A DNA stretch of 64,000 bases from assembly GCA_964655355.1 (NCBI GenBank), contig CAZZMD010000015.1:1-64000 (forward strand), written 5' to 3'. Position numbers and translations under genes: made by a program. Shown here piece by piece: positions 42,584 to 51,659 of the stretch. Numbering within the stretch: the stretch's first letter is position 1; each line of letters opens with the position of its first letter. A model generated the notes under the pieces. That model saw only the letters and a program-made list of their open reading frames with translations. It was not told the origin of the DNA and ran no database searches. Source of the stretch: CALGDE01 sp964655355 (GTDB lineage: Bacteria > Cyanobacteriota > Cyanobacteriia > CACIAM-69d).

Positions 42584-45502
42584 TTAGGGCAGCGGTTCCG
42601 CAGTCACAACCGGCTCCGCATCCAACCCATCCTCCGCATCCATCAATGTCTCCAAGCTCTGCGGATGGGCAATCCCAAACCCCTGGGCATAATCAACCCC
42701 AATCCCTCGTAACCGCTCCATAATCTCTGCATTTTCCACGAACTCTGCGATCGTCTCAATCCCCAAAGAATGGGCAATGCGATAACAGCTTTCCACCATC
42801 GTGCGATCGACCTTATTCGTCAAAATATCCCGCACAAACATCCCATCAATCTTCAAATAATCCACCGGCAACGTGCGTAAATAAGCCAACGAACTCATCC
42901 CACTTCCAAAATCATCTAGGGCAAACAAACATCCCAACGACTTAATCTCTTCAATAAACTTAGTCGCCTTCTGTAAATTCGCGATCGCGATCGTTTCCGT
43001 CACCTCAAAACAAATCTGACTGGCAGGACTCTCCGGATAATCCAGCACATTTTTCAAGAACTTGCAAAAATTATCATCACTCAGACTCGCCCCAGACAAA
43101 TTAATCGTATAGATACACCCCTCAGAATAGGGTGCCAACAGCTCCCAATATCGTTTCAGAAAATTCACCACCACCCATCGATCCACATCGGGCATCAAAT
43201 TGTATCGCTCAGCGGATGGCATAAATTGCCCTGGACTAATCAACTGACCATCCACCCCCACCATGCGAATCAGCACCTCATAAATTTTCGTTGATTGAGA
43301 CTCCTTCAAAGGGATAATTTTTTGAGCAAACAAGCAGAATCGATCTTCATCCAAGGCCTGACTGATTCGAAACCACCAGGACTGTTTACCATAGTAAACA
43401 TCCATATCACGGCGGCTCCAGTTATGGATTTCCAACTGATTACGCCCGGATTTTTTCGCCTTATAACAGGTTTCTGAGGCCACATTGATAATATTACTAA
43501 TCCCGTCCCTAGCACCGTCCCAGCAAACAAGTCCAATGCTGGCACTCAACGTAAACGCGCGATCCTGCCACACAAACTTGTCAGCCTTCAAGCCCTGCTG
43601 AAACTGTCTAATCAGGTCAACCGCCTCACTGAGGGAGAAATGGGAAAGCAACACCCCAAACTCCCCTCCCCCCAGCCGAGCAATAATATCAGCCGCCCGA
43701 AAATGCTTTTTAAAGGCTCGCCCCGCATGGGATAGAAATTGATCGCCCGCAACATAGCCAAAAAGACCATTAATTAAATCAAGCTGGTCCAAATCGACAT
43801 AGGCAAAGACATGACTGGTATTCTGCTTAGACTCCTCAGCATTCAAAATATGAAGTCGCGTTTCTAAAGCACGGTGATTTTGAAGTCCTGTCAAAGCATC
43901 ATGGGTCGCCTGCCATGACAGTTCCTGTTCCAGATAGTAAGACTGGGTGATATCCCGAAACACCAATACAATCCCGACCCACTCATGATGGCGATCGCAA
44001 ATACCATTCACCGACCCATTCACCACCGACTGTTGTCCCGTTTTAGAGACCAATAAATGTCGCCCACGCCAGACCTCTAACTGGGACTCCTCAAGGTCTC
44101 CTTGAATCAGGGGCGGCCGTCGTTCTTCTGTCGTCAACCCCAATAAGTGCACCACCTGATTTAGGGGTTGATGCCAGGCTTCCTCCTGGGACCATCCTGT
44201 CAACTTTTCGGCAACAACATTGAGGGTTTCGACCCGTCCATCCAGATCAATCGTAATCACCGCATCCCCAATGGATCGTAAGGTCACTTGGGCGAACTCT
44301 CGCTCCTGGGCGAGGGCATTCTCCACACGATGACGATAGGTTAAATCTTGTCCTAATAGGATGGTGCTATTCTCATCCAATTTAGAGCTGAGCCAGGCAA
44401 AATCAAGTGACTTTCCACTGTCTACCCTCATTTCAAGCTCCACCCAATCACAACTATTATCTTGGAGGAGCTGGAAGAGTTGTTGTTTATAATCCCGCAG
44501 GGATTCTGAAATTAATTGCAGCTGTAGTTCGGAATCGTCAGCGTCGTCCTGGTGAATCCGGAAAGTTTCCCGAAAGAGTCGATTCGCCAAGCTAATTTTC
44601 CCGTTTCGGTCATAGACGGCCAATAGGAGCGGCACATTATCAAAAATTTCCTGGATGATCTTTTCACGGTGCTCCAGTTTCTGTTCACTTTGGCGCAGGG
44701 GGGAAATATCCGCCTCAGAGCCAATCATCAAGAGGGGCTGACCGTCGGAATCCCGGAGGGCTACCCCCCGCCCAATAAACCACCCATACTCACCATTCCC
44801 TAAGCGGCTACGATATTCCATGGAGAAGAAGGACTGTTCGCCGTCTAGGTGCTGATGCAAGGCCTGGAGCACCAGGGAGCGATCGCCGGGATGAATACAC
44901 TGCAGCCAAGCCTGATAACTATCCTCAAGTTGCCCTTCCCCATACCCATGCAAATCCCGCCATCGCTGGGAAAACTTGAACGTCTCTGCGGTAACGTTCC
45001 ACTCCCACAGGCCATCGTGACTCCCCCGCAGCGCCAAATCCCAAATCCGACTTTGATTATCGGCATGGAGCTGGATCGCCGAATTGGTCAAGACTTCGCG
45101 GGCCAGCAAGATACTTTTGAGAATGCTACGGCTCCCCACCCCGATGAGATGACTCAAAACCCGTCCAAATCGCATCAAGATCAAAGAACGATAGGCCGGC
45201 ATCACCACCGCCACCGCCAACGTGACAATATCCAGCAAGTTCCATGGATTCATCAAAAACTGTTTCGGATCATGGCGACAATGAAACAGTGTTAGACACA
45301 GATCCGCGGCGAGTAGGGCGATCGTTGCCCCCAGAACACCATTGAGAGCATTATTCAAGAGCGCTTCGCTGGCGGGATCCGTCGTAACGGAAAAGCTGAG
45401 TAGGGTGAGAATACCGTCGATGACCAGAAATACGGTGATCCAGCTACGCAATGCCCGATGCTTCGTGGAGGCCACTGGCTTTACCTGGAACAGTCGCTTC
45501 AT
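42584..45502 (-). CDS. Voltage-sensor-like/PAS/GGDEF/EAL cyclic-di-GMP protein
   Basis: A 972-residue membrane protein. Residues about 15-140 hold four hydrophobic segments resembling a voltage-sensor or ion-channel domain: FLMNPWNLLDIVTLAVAVVMP is like S2-S3, and SLILMRFGRVLSHLI like S4. Three PAS domains follow, at about 150-270, 285-400 and 405-530. The GGDEF domain has the active-site motif changed to GGGEF (43658-43672), so cyclase activity is unlikely. The EAL domain keeps phosphodiesterase residues: YEVLIRM in place of EAL, INLSG, FEVTET, LDDFGSG and YLKIDG. The likely net activity is cyclic-di-GMP hydrolysis, perhaps tuned by GTP binding to the degenerate domain. The stimulus is unknown. 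Confidence 0.9.
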   Translation of the reverse strand: MKRLFQVKPVASTKHRALRSWITVFLVIDGILTLLSFSVTTDPASEALLNNALNGVLGATIALLAADLCLTLFHCRHDPKQFLMNPWNLLDIVTLAVAVVMPAYRSLILMRFGRVLSHLIGVGSRSILKSILLAREVLTNSAIQLHADNQSRIWDLALRGSHDGLWEWNVTAETFKFSQRWRDLHGYGEGQLEDSYQAWLQCIHPGDRSLVLQALHQHLDGEQSFFSMEYRSRLGNGEYGWFIGRGVALRDSDGQPLLMIGSEADISPLRQSEQKLEHREKIIQEIFDNVPLLLAVYDRNGKISLANRLFRETFRIHQDDADDSELQLQLISESLRDYKQQLFQLLQDNSCDWVELEMRVDSGKSLDFAWLSSKLDENSTILLGQDLTYRHRVENALAQEREFAQVTLRSIGDAVITIDLDGRVETLNVVAEKLTGWSQEEAWHQPLNQVVHLLGLTTEERRPPLIQGDLEESQLEVWRGRHLLVSKTGQQSVVNGSVNGICDRHHEWVGIVLVFRDITQSYYLEQELSWQATHDALTGLQNHRALETRLHILNAEESKQNTSHVFAYVDLDQLDLINGLFGYVAGDQFLSHAGRAFKKHFRAADIIARLGGGEFGVLLSHFSLSEAVDLIRQFQQGLKADKFVWQDRAFTLSASIGLVCWDGARDGISNIINVASETCYKAKKSGRNQLEIHNWSRRDMDVYYGKQSWWFRISQALDEDRFCLFAQKIIPLKESQSTKIYEVLIRMVGVDGQLISPGQFMPSAERYNLMPDVDRWVVVNFLKRYWELLAPYSEGCIYTINLSGASLSDDNFCKFLKNVLDYPESPASQICFEVTETIAIANLQKATKFIEEIKSLGCLFALDDFGSGMSSLAYLRTLPVDYLKIDGMFVRDILTNKVDRTMVESCYRIAHSLGIETIAEFVENAEIMERLRGIGVDYAQGFGIAHPQSLETLMDAEDGLDAEPVVTAEPLP

Positions 45503-45754
45503 GGGAGAGGATGCCGGGGGGCTGTTTAGGGATGGAACAGGGGTAAGTGGTCGGTTTTCCCCGCACCAGTTGGGCTAGGTGTGACCTTACGACCCTAACA
45601 AAGGGGGATGGGCGGGCAGAAACGCGGACAGACAAAGCGGACGGACGACGAGGAGCGGGAAAAGCTGGAGCTAGCGGGACTATCGCATTGAGCCGGTCAA
45701 CCACCTTACCAACGTCCCCCTAAATATGCGTGGCGACTTGGGGACGATCGCGGG
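45503..45754. other. Intergenic region between cyclic-di-GMP gene and hflX
   Basis: No gene or clear structure is seen. It holds the promoter of the cyclic-di-GMP gene and the 3' end of the hflX transcript. Confidence 0.5.
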
Positions 45755-47584
45755 CTATCGGTGGCGCTGAACGAATTCCATGAGTCGCTGCCGTAGGGTG
45801 CTCAGACCGAGGCGATCGCGGGCAGCGATGAAAGCCGCCTCTGGGTAATCCTGTTTCGCCTGTTCCAGGGCGGCACTGGAAATGGCATCAATTTTGTTGA
45901 ACGTTAGCAGGACCGGCCCCGGCACCACCGTCATCTCCCCGAGGATGGTATCGACCGCCTCGATCTGATGGGCCCAAGCCGGGTGGGACAAATCCACCAA
46001 GTGGAGGAGCGCATCCGCATCGGTCACCTCTTCGAGGGTGGCCCGGAACGCATCCACCAGGGGGGGCGGTAGGTTTTGGATAAAGCCGACGGTATCCACC
46101 AGGATAATTTGAATCGGCTGGTGGGTGACGGCGTCGATCGCCGTCAGCCGGCGGGTGGTGGGATCTAGGGTGGCGAAAAGTTGGTCAGCAGCATAGGCTT
46201 CAGCATCGGTAAGAGCATTGATCAGGGTGGATTTTCCCGCGTTGGTATAGCCGATGATGGCGACCACGGGGAGGTCTTGTTTTTGGCGACGTTGACGGAG
46301 GCGGCTGCGGTGGGCTTGGAGGTGGTTAACATCCTTTTGGAGTTTGGCGATACGCCGCTGGATGGCCCGCCGCTCGGTTTCCAGCTTGGTTTCACCGGGT
46401 CCTCGGGTGCCAATTCCACCCCCCAAACGGGACATGGCCTGACCCCGACCAATCAGGCGAGGCAGTTGATATTCCAACTGGGCCAGTTCCACTTGGAGTT
46501 TGCCCGCCCCCGATTGGGCCCGCTGGGCAAAGATATCCAGGATCACCTCGGTGCGATCAACGGTGCGGATGCCGGTGGCGGTTTCCAGGTTGCGGGATTG
46601 AACCGGGGACAGCTCCCGATCAAATACGATCAGGTTCGCCCCCAGGCGCTGGGCCGCCAGGGCCACATCCTGCACCTTGCCGCTCCCGATAACCATCTGG
46701 GGATGGGCCCGGGGCCGCTTTTGCAAGATGGTTTCCACCACTTCACCGCCAGCGGTATCCACCAGGCGACCCAGTTCCTCCATGCGCTCACGGAATTCCA
46801 GGTCAGGGACTTGCTCGGTTTGCAGCCCCACCAGCAACACCCGTTCGCGATCGCCCTCCACCTGGCGCGCCACGAACTCCCGGCGAAACTCCTCCTCCAG
46901 TCCCCCAACAAACTGGACAAAATCCCACGCATCCAACTCCGCCAAATCCAGGGACGATAGCACCGTCGTGCCCGCCACAGGGCTATGGGAATTCGGACTA
47001 TGGACATCCGGAGCAGGATTGGGAGCAGACACTGTTTTATCCCCCGGTTGGCGCAACCGATCCGGAGACGGTGCCGCCGCCGATGCCACCGACGCATCAG
47101 CGGTCAAGGCGATGTCTAACTCTGAACGGTCTGGAATGAGATGGGCGACATGGGCCGTCGAGATATAGCCCGTGGCGCCGCCCCCCCGCCGCTCAAACCC
47201 TTGCTCCGTCACCGTCAACAGCACAAGCGCATCCAGCCGCTGCATCACCAGCGCCGTTAGGGCAGCCATGCCTGGCGGTTTACTCCGCTTCAGTTGGGTG
47301 GCCAAACAGCGAATCCCGGACAAACGCTCAGCCCCATAGCGGGGCAATTCCCGGGGAGAAATCTGAGTCTGGCGGGGGGTGCCAACCCCCACTCGAATCA
47401 CCTGCCCCCGACGATTCAAGTACACACAGACCGGTTCATCCACCAGCGCACTCACGGAGGCAAGACGCTGGGCAAATTCCGGCGTCGTTAAACAGTCCCC
47501 AGGTAATCGCTGGTGGTACAGCCGGCGTAGTTGTTTCAGTTGGCTCGGCTTTAACCCCTTTAAATTGCCGTAGATGGTATCGAT
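45755..47584 (-). CDS. hflX: GTPase HflX, apparently with an AUC start codon
   Basis: A ribosome-associated GTPase that splits stalled or heat-damaged ribosomes. The central domain has the family glycine-rich GRGQAMSRLGGGIGTRGPGE. The G motifs are IGYTNAGKSTLINAL, DTVGFI and FNKID. Most callers would begin at the GTG at 47455, giving 566 residues. But the frame continues upstream with sequence I recall as the cyanobacterial HflX N-terminus (DTIYGNLKGLKPSQLKQL, then RLYHQRLPGD). It reaches an ATC codon at 47582-47584 where the family has ATG, with AGAGG seven bases before it. No ATG, GTG or TTG exists between that and the upstream in-frame stop. A long low-complexity insert sits near residue 170. 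Confidence 0.92.
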   Translation of the reverse strand: MDTIYGNLKGLKPSQLKQLRRLYHQRLPGDCLTTPEFAQRLASVSALVDEPVCVYLNRRGQVIRVGVGTPRQTQISPRELPRYGAERLSGIRCLATQLKRSKPPGMAALTALVMQRLDALVLLTVTEQGFERRGGGATGYISTAHVAHLIPDRSELDIALTADASVASAAAPSPDRLRQPGDKTVSAPNPAPDVHSPNSHSPVAGTTVLSSLDLAELDAWDFVQFVGGLEEEFRREFVARQVEGDRERVLLVGLQTEQVPDLEFRERMEELGRLVDTAGGEVVETILQKRPRAHPQMVIGSGKVQDVALAAQRLGANLIVFDRELSPVQSRNLETATGIRTVDRTEVILDIFAQRAQSGAGKLQVELAQLEYQLPRLIGRGQAMSRLGGGIGTRGPGETKLETERRAIQRRIAKLQKDVNHLQAHRSRLRQRRQKQDLPVVAIIGYTNAGKSTLINALTDAEAYAADQLFATLDPTTRRLTAIDAVTHQPIQIILVDTVGFIQNLPPPLVDAFRATLEEVTDADALLHLVDLSHPAWAHQIEAVDTILGEMTVVPGPVLLTFNKIDAISSAALEQAKQDYPEAAFIAARDRLGLSTLRQRLMEFVQRHR

Positions 47585-47743
47585 CGGAGCACCTCTGTAA
47601 CAGGCTGAATAGATAAGACTAGCGAAATGGAGGCGCGGGGGAACAAACGGCGACGTAAAACGTCATGGGATTCCATTCTAAAAAGAGGTCTCCCCTGGCC
47701 GCCAGGTCTACAACCGTGAAGCCCCCACGCGAAGCCCCCAGCC

Positions 47744-48271
47744 ATGACGTCCCCTATCTCGGTTCCCCTAGTGATTTTGATCGGGATACCGGGGTCGGGA
47801 AAATCGACGATCGCCCGTCGCTGGCAGGGTCGTGAACCGGGGCGTTGCATTATTTCCACCGATGCCATTCGCCAGGAGTGCTTCGGCGATGCGGCCCACC
47901 AGGGTCCCTGGCCGATCATCTGGCGAGAAGTGTGCGATCGCTGGCAACGGGCAATCGCCGCCATCCACCGGGGTCAACAGCGGGCGGTCCTCTTCGACGC
48001 GACCCATGCCAACCGTCGCGATCGCCGCCGCACCATCCAGACCGCCCGCCAACTCGGATTTACAGTGATCGACGGCTACTGGATCAATATGCCCCTAAAT
48101 CTTTGCCTTGCGCGCAACCGTCAGCGATCGCGTCAGGTGCCCGAGGCCATCATTCGACGCATGGACCAACAACTCCAGCGCCATCCCCCCCACCGCAGCG
48201 ACGGCTTTGACTATCTTTACACGCCCCATCCCGCCGCCTTGGACGACCTATGGTATTCCCACCGCGACTGA
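47744..48271 (+). CDS. P-loop kinase-like ATPase
   Basis: A 175-residue protein of the zeta-toxin/polynucleotide-kinase-like P-loop class. Walker A is LIGIPGSGKSTIARRW. It is followed by STDAIRQECFGD, as in PNK-type kinases, and FDATHANRRDRRR as the Walker B-like strand and lid. The C-terminus has EAIIRRMDQQLQRHPP. Such proteins phosphorylate small molecules or nucleic acid ends; the substrate here is unknown. It is divergent from hflX. Confidence 0.85.
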   Translation: MTSPISVPLVILIGIPGSGKSTIARRWQGREPGRCIISTDAIRQECFGDAAHQGPWPIIWREVCDRWQRAIAAIHRGQQRAVLFDATHANRRDRRRTIQTARQLGFTVIDGYWINMPLNLCLARNRQRSRQVPEAIIRRMDQQLQRHPPHRSDGFDYLYTPHPAALDDLWYSHRD

Positions 48272-48548
48272 CATCGTCATCCCCATGCCCCTAGGATCTC
48301 CGGAAATCCCGCCCATCGCCCCTATCCCCTCACCCCGCGGGTCCCGGTCACATACCGCCAAAGATGTCACAATAGGTTCAGGGTTGATGGCAAATCGATA
48401 CAAATCAGGACTCAATCTCGCAGGCTAAGCCGCCCACATTTGCCGTTTCAATGCCGTTTCAGAGCCCGGCTCCATTCCAAACGCCCTCAGGGCTGCCGCC
48501 GCTTTGACCTTGGCCATCCCAGTCCATTTGCGCCCTTCCCCTGTCCCC

Positions 48549-48908
48549 ATGGTTTTTGACTCAAACAACGCCGACTTCCCGAATATGGATGCCGACGACG
48601 ATCGCATTAACTATCTGTTGCAATATCTTCAGCAACAATCCCCGGACGTGATGGCCCAGGTGGCCAAGTCTGCCACCTCAGAAGTCAAACAAATTGTGTC
48701 CCAAAATGTCCAGGGACTGATGGGCAACCTGCCCCCGAATCAATTCCATGCCCAGATTATGACGGACCAGGAAAGCCTGGCCAATCTCCTCGCGTCGGCC
48801 ATGATGACGGGCTATTTTCTGCGGCAAATGGAACAGCGTATGCAAATGGAGGACGCCATCCTCGGGCCCCTCTCCTGGAGCGATCGCCCCACTGACCCCA
48901 CCGACTAA
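48549..48908 (+). CDS. DUF760 family protein
   Basis: A 119-residue protein beginning MVFDSNNADFPNMDADDD, followed by the conserved DUF760 domain (YLLQYLQQQSPDVMAQVAKS, then NVQGLMGNLPP and NLLASAMMTGYFLRQMEQR). DUF760 is found in cyanobacteria and plastids and its function is not established. The frame is open to 48504, but the ATG at 48549 fits the family. No membrane segment is present. Confidence 0.86.
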   Translation: MVFDSNNADFPNMDADDDRINYLLQYLQQQSPDVMAQVAKSATSEVKQIVSQNVQGLMGNLPPNQFHAQIMTDQESLANLLASAMMTGYFLRQMEQRMQMEDAILGPLSWSDRPTDPTD

Positions 48909-49039
48909 TCCCCAGCACAATCGGGTAGTAAAACACCGGGATTTAGTAAAACAAGGTATAACGGTTGAGCTAGGATCCTAGTCCAGCGCCCTCCTTTGAG
49001 CATCAGACTCCAAGCCCTGCCGTCGACGCGATCGCGCCC

Positions 49040-49711
49040 ATGGACACCCCCACCTTTCCCGAAACCAACCATCCCCTCATCGCCGCCCTGAGCAACCGCA
49101 GTGACCTAGAACTGCTGGACCTGTTCAAGCGCTACCCCGACGCCGGTCGCTATTTCGTCACCCTGTTCTGCCGCTACAGCCCCATTGTTTATACCCTGGT
49201 GCGCCATTCCGCCCCCTCCGCGGTTCAGGGAGATTATCTTTTCGCCAAAATCTGGCAGCGTATTTATCGGGAGCTGCCGACCCTGGATCTGAGCCGGGCA
49301 GGACAGCACCTTGAGGGCAATTTAGAAGAGTTTACATTCCAAAATTGGTTGATCAATATCACTGCCCTGTCTATTAACCAAGCCGAACTTCCCCCCATTG
49401 AGTCCATTCACTATTCTCTGAGTTCTGCCTCCCCGCCCCTCTGGTGTTATCTGGAATCCGCCCTCGATCGCCAAGACGCCATGGTGCGGTTGATGATCAT
49501 CATGTCCCAGACCCTCCATTGGAGCGAGCCCCGCATCGCGGCTTATTTACAGGCGGAAGGGGAGAAGATTTCCACCGCCGCGGTTAGAAGCAAGCTACGC
49601 CAGGGATATCAGAATTTAGAGGATGCGTTGCCGGCGGATATTCGCACCATTTATATGGGGGAGAGCCTTGAGATGCCGACGGCTCCTGATCCGGTTCAGC
49701 CGTTGCTTTAG
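49040..49711 (+). CDS. Sigma-70-like conserved cyanobacterial protein
   Basis: A 223-residue protein. The N-terminal part (LELLDLFKRYPDAGRYFVTLFCRYSPIVYTLV) recalls region 2 of ECF sigma factors. The C-terminal part (LIIMSQTLHWSEPRIAAYLQAEGEKISTAAVRSKLRQGYQNL) recalls region 4 with a helix-turn-helix. The middle is divergent. I take it as a degenerate sigma-like regulator widespread in cyanobacteria; whether it binds core RNA polymerase is unknown. No anti-sigma gene is next to it. Confidence 0.75.
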   Translation: MDTPTFPETNHPLIAALSNRSDLELLDLFKRYPDAGRYFVTLFCRYSPIVYTLVRHSAPSAVQGDYLFAKIWQRIYRELPTLDLSRAGQHLEGNLEEFTFQNWLINITALSINQAELPPIESIHYSLSSASPPLWCYLESALDRQDAMVRLMIIMSQTLHWSEPRIAAYLQAEGEKISTAAVRSKLRQGYQNLEDALPADIRTIYMGESLEMPTAPDPVQPLL

Positions 49712-49809
49712 GTTCGGCTGTCTGTCCTTGTTAGGGTTTCCAGACCCTGGAACAATGGCCCGATGGCGGGCTTTAGATGTTTTGTTTTGAAATGCTTTGC
49801 GAAGATTGC

Positions 49810-49856
49810 GGGGGCGCTGCCCCCGTTCCCCCGCTTAAGGGTCAGTGACCCTTAAG
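49810..49856. repeat. Paired palindromes, REP-like element
   Basis: Two palindromes lie 9 bases apart: a GGGGGC-type hairpin at 49810-49824, and CTTAAGGGTCA with TGACCCTTAAG at 49834-49856, which is perfect around a central G. The second mirrors the palindrome after moeB at 36354-36376. It sits just before the ABC exporter gene. Confidence 0.7.
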
Positions 49857-49910
49857 AATCCCCTGGTGAGATGGGGTGGGTGTTATGTTTCCTTTCTGGG
49901 TGATGGTTTT

Positions 49911-51659
49911 ATGGCGCGGTCGAATTTGAAGCGGTTGGGGCAGTATTTGTATCCCCACCGAGCGAAGGTGGCCCTGGGGATTGGGGCACTGCTGTTGGTG
50001 AATTTATTGGGGGTGTATATCCCGTTTTTAATTCGGGATAGTGTGGACGATTTACAGGTCAGTTTTGAGTTTGACCGGGTTTTAGGGGCGGTCGGGGTGA
50101 TCGTGTTGCTGACGACGATCATGTGGTTTATCCGGATGGCGTCTCGGATTTGGTTGTTTGGGGTGGGCCGTCAGGTGGAGTTTGATCTCAAGCAGACTTT
50201 GTTTGAACATCTGCTTCAGATGGAGCCGGCCTATTTTTCAGCGAATCGTATTGGGGATACCATCAATCGCGCCACGAGTGACGTGGATAATATTCGGCGA
50301 TTGTTGGGGTTTGCGGTGCTGAGTTTGGTGAATACCCTTCTTGCCTATGCTTTTACGCTGCCAGTGATGCTCCAAATCAGTGTTTCTCTGACGCTGATGG
50401 CCCTGGCGGTATATCCCTTGATGTTTATCCTGGTGCAGGCTTTCAGCAATAAGCTGCGGGATGAGCAGCAGCAAGTACAGGAGGAACTATCCCAAATCAG
50501 CAATTTGATCCAGGAGGATGTCAGCGGCATCGCGCCGATCAAAATCTATGCCCAGGAGGAGAACGAGCAAGCGGCGTTCCATGGGCTCAATCAGCGGCTG
50601 CTACGGGCGAATCTCAGCCTGGCCCGCACCCGAAATTTATTGTTTCCACTCCTGGGGGGTCTAGCCAGCGTCAGCTTACTGGTGCTGCTGTGGTTTGGAT
50701 CGGGGGAAATTGCGTCGGGACAAATCAGTATCGGCGATTTTATTGCGTTGATTGTGTATGTGGAGCGGCTCGTATTCCCGACCGCATTGTTGGGATTCAC
50801 CATTAGTGCCTACCAACGAGGGGAAGTCAGCATCAATCGCGTAGAAGCCATCCTAGAAACCGAACCCAAGGTCGCCACCGCCACCGATGCGATCGCCCTG
50901 CCCCGGGAAGAGGTTCGAGGTCGCCTACAGGTCAAAGATTTATCGTTTCGCTATGGCGGCAGTACAGAGCCGGCCCTAGAGAATGTTTCTTTTACTCTGA
51001 ACCCCGGCGAAATGATTGCGATCGTCGGTCCCGTCGGCTGCGGCAAATCGACCCTAGCCAACGCCCTGCCCCGACTCCTCGACATCGAGCCCAACACCGT
51101 TTTCCTGGACGGCATCGATACCACCCGCATTAACCTCTCCGACCTACGCCACGCGATCGCCTACGTGCCCCAAGAAAGTTTTCTATTCAGCACCACCATC
51201 GCCAACAACATCCGCTACGGCGACCCGGAGCAGGACTACGGTGCCATCGAAGGAGCCGCCGTCCAAAGCCAAATTCATCAGGAAATCATGGCATTTCCCC
51301 AACAATACGAAACCATCGTCGGGGAACGGGGAATCACCCTATCGGGCGGCCAACGGCAGCGATCGTCCCTCGCCCGTGCCCTACTGTTTAACGCGCCCAT
51401 TTTGATCCTCGATGACGCCCTCGCCAGCGTCGACAACCAAACCGCCACCGCCATCCTGGACAAACTCCGCCACGGACGCGATCGCAAAACCATTATTTTT
51501 ATTTCCCACCAACTGTCCGCCACCGCCACCGCCGATCGCATCCTCGTGATGGACCAAGGCGAAATCGTCGCCGTCGGCAGCCACGACGAGCTATTGGCCG
51601 AACCGGGACTCTATCGCACCCTGTGGAACCAGCACTCCCTGGAAGCCGCCCTCACCTAG
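49911..51659 (+). CDS. ABC exporter, fused membrane and ATPase domains (MsbA-like)
   Basis: A 582-residue half-transporter that works as a homodimer or heterodimer. Six membrane helices fill the first 300 residues. The ATPase domain has Walker A VGPVGCGKSTLANAL, the Q-loop YVPQESFLF, the signature LSGGQRQRSSLARALL, Walker B LILDDALASVDNQTA and the switch histidine in FISHQ. The substrate is unknown; lipid, peptide or drug export are the usual roles. The frame is open to 49845 but the family start MARSNLKRLGQYLYPHR fits 49911. The first 900 bases use T- and G-ending codons and the rest C-ending codons, as if the gene were a mosaic. Confidence 0.93.
   Translation: MARSNLKRLGQYLYPHRAKVALGIGALLLVNLLGVYIPFLIRDSVDDLQVSFEFDRVLGAVGVIVLLTTIMWFIRMASRIWLFGVGRQVEFDLKQTLFEHLLQMEPAYFSANRIGDTINRATSDVDNIRRLLGFAVLSLVNTLLAYAFTLPVMLQISVSLTLMALAVYPLMFILVQAFSNKLRDEQQQVQEELSQISNLIQEDVSGIAPIKIYAQEENEQAAFHGLNQRLLRANLSLARTRNLLFPLLGGLASVSLLVLLWFGSGEIASGQISIGDFIALIVYVERLVFPTALLGFTISAYQRGEVSINRVEAILETEPKVATATDAIALPREEVRGRLQVKDLSFRYGGSTEPALENVSFTLNPGEMIAIVGPVGCGKSTLANALPRLLDIEPNTVFLDGIDTTRINLSDLRHAIAYVPQESFLFSTTIANNIRYGDPEQDYGAIEGAAVQSQIHQEIMAFPQQYETIVGERGITLSGGQRQRSSLARALLFNAPILILDDALASVDNQTATAILDKLRHGRDRKTIIFISHQLSATATADRILVMDQGEIVAVGSHDELLAEPGLYRTLWNQHSLEAALT

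Noticed and set aside
46181..46960. 259-codon plus-strand frame inside hflX
   Set aside because: It is antisense to the conserved GTPase core of hflX.
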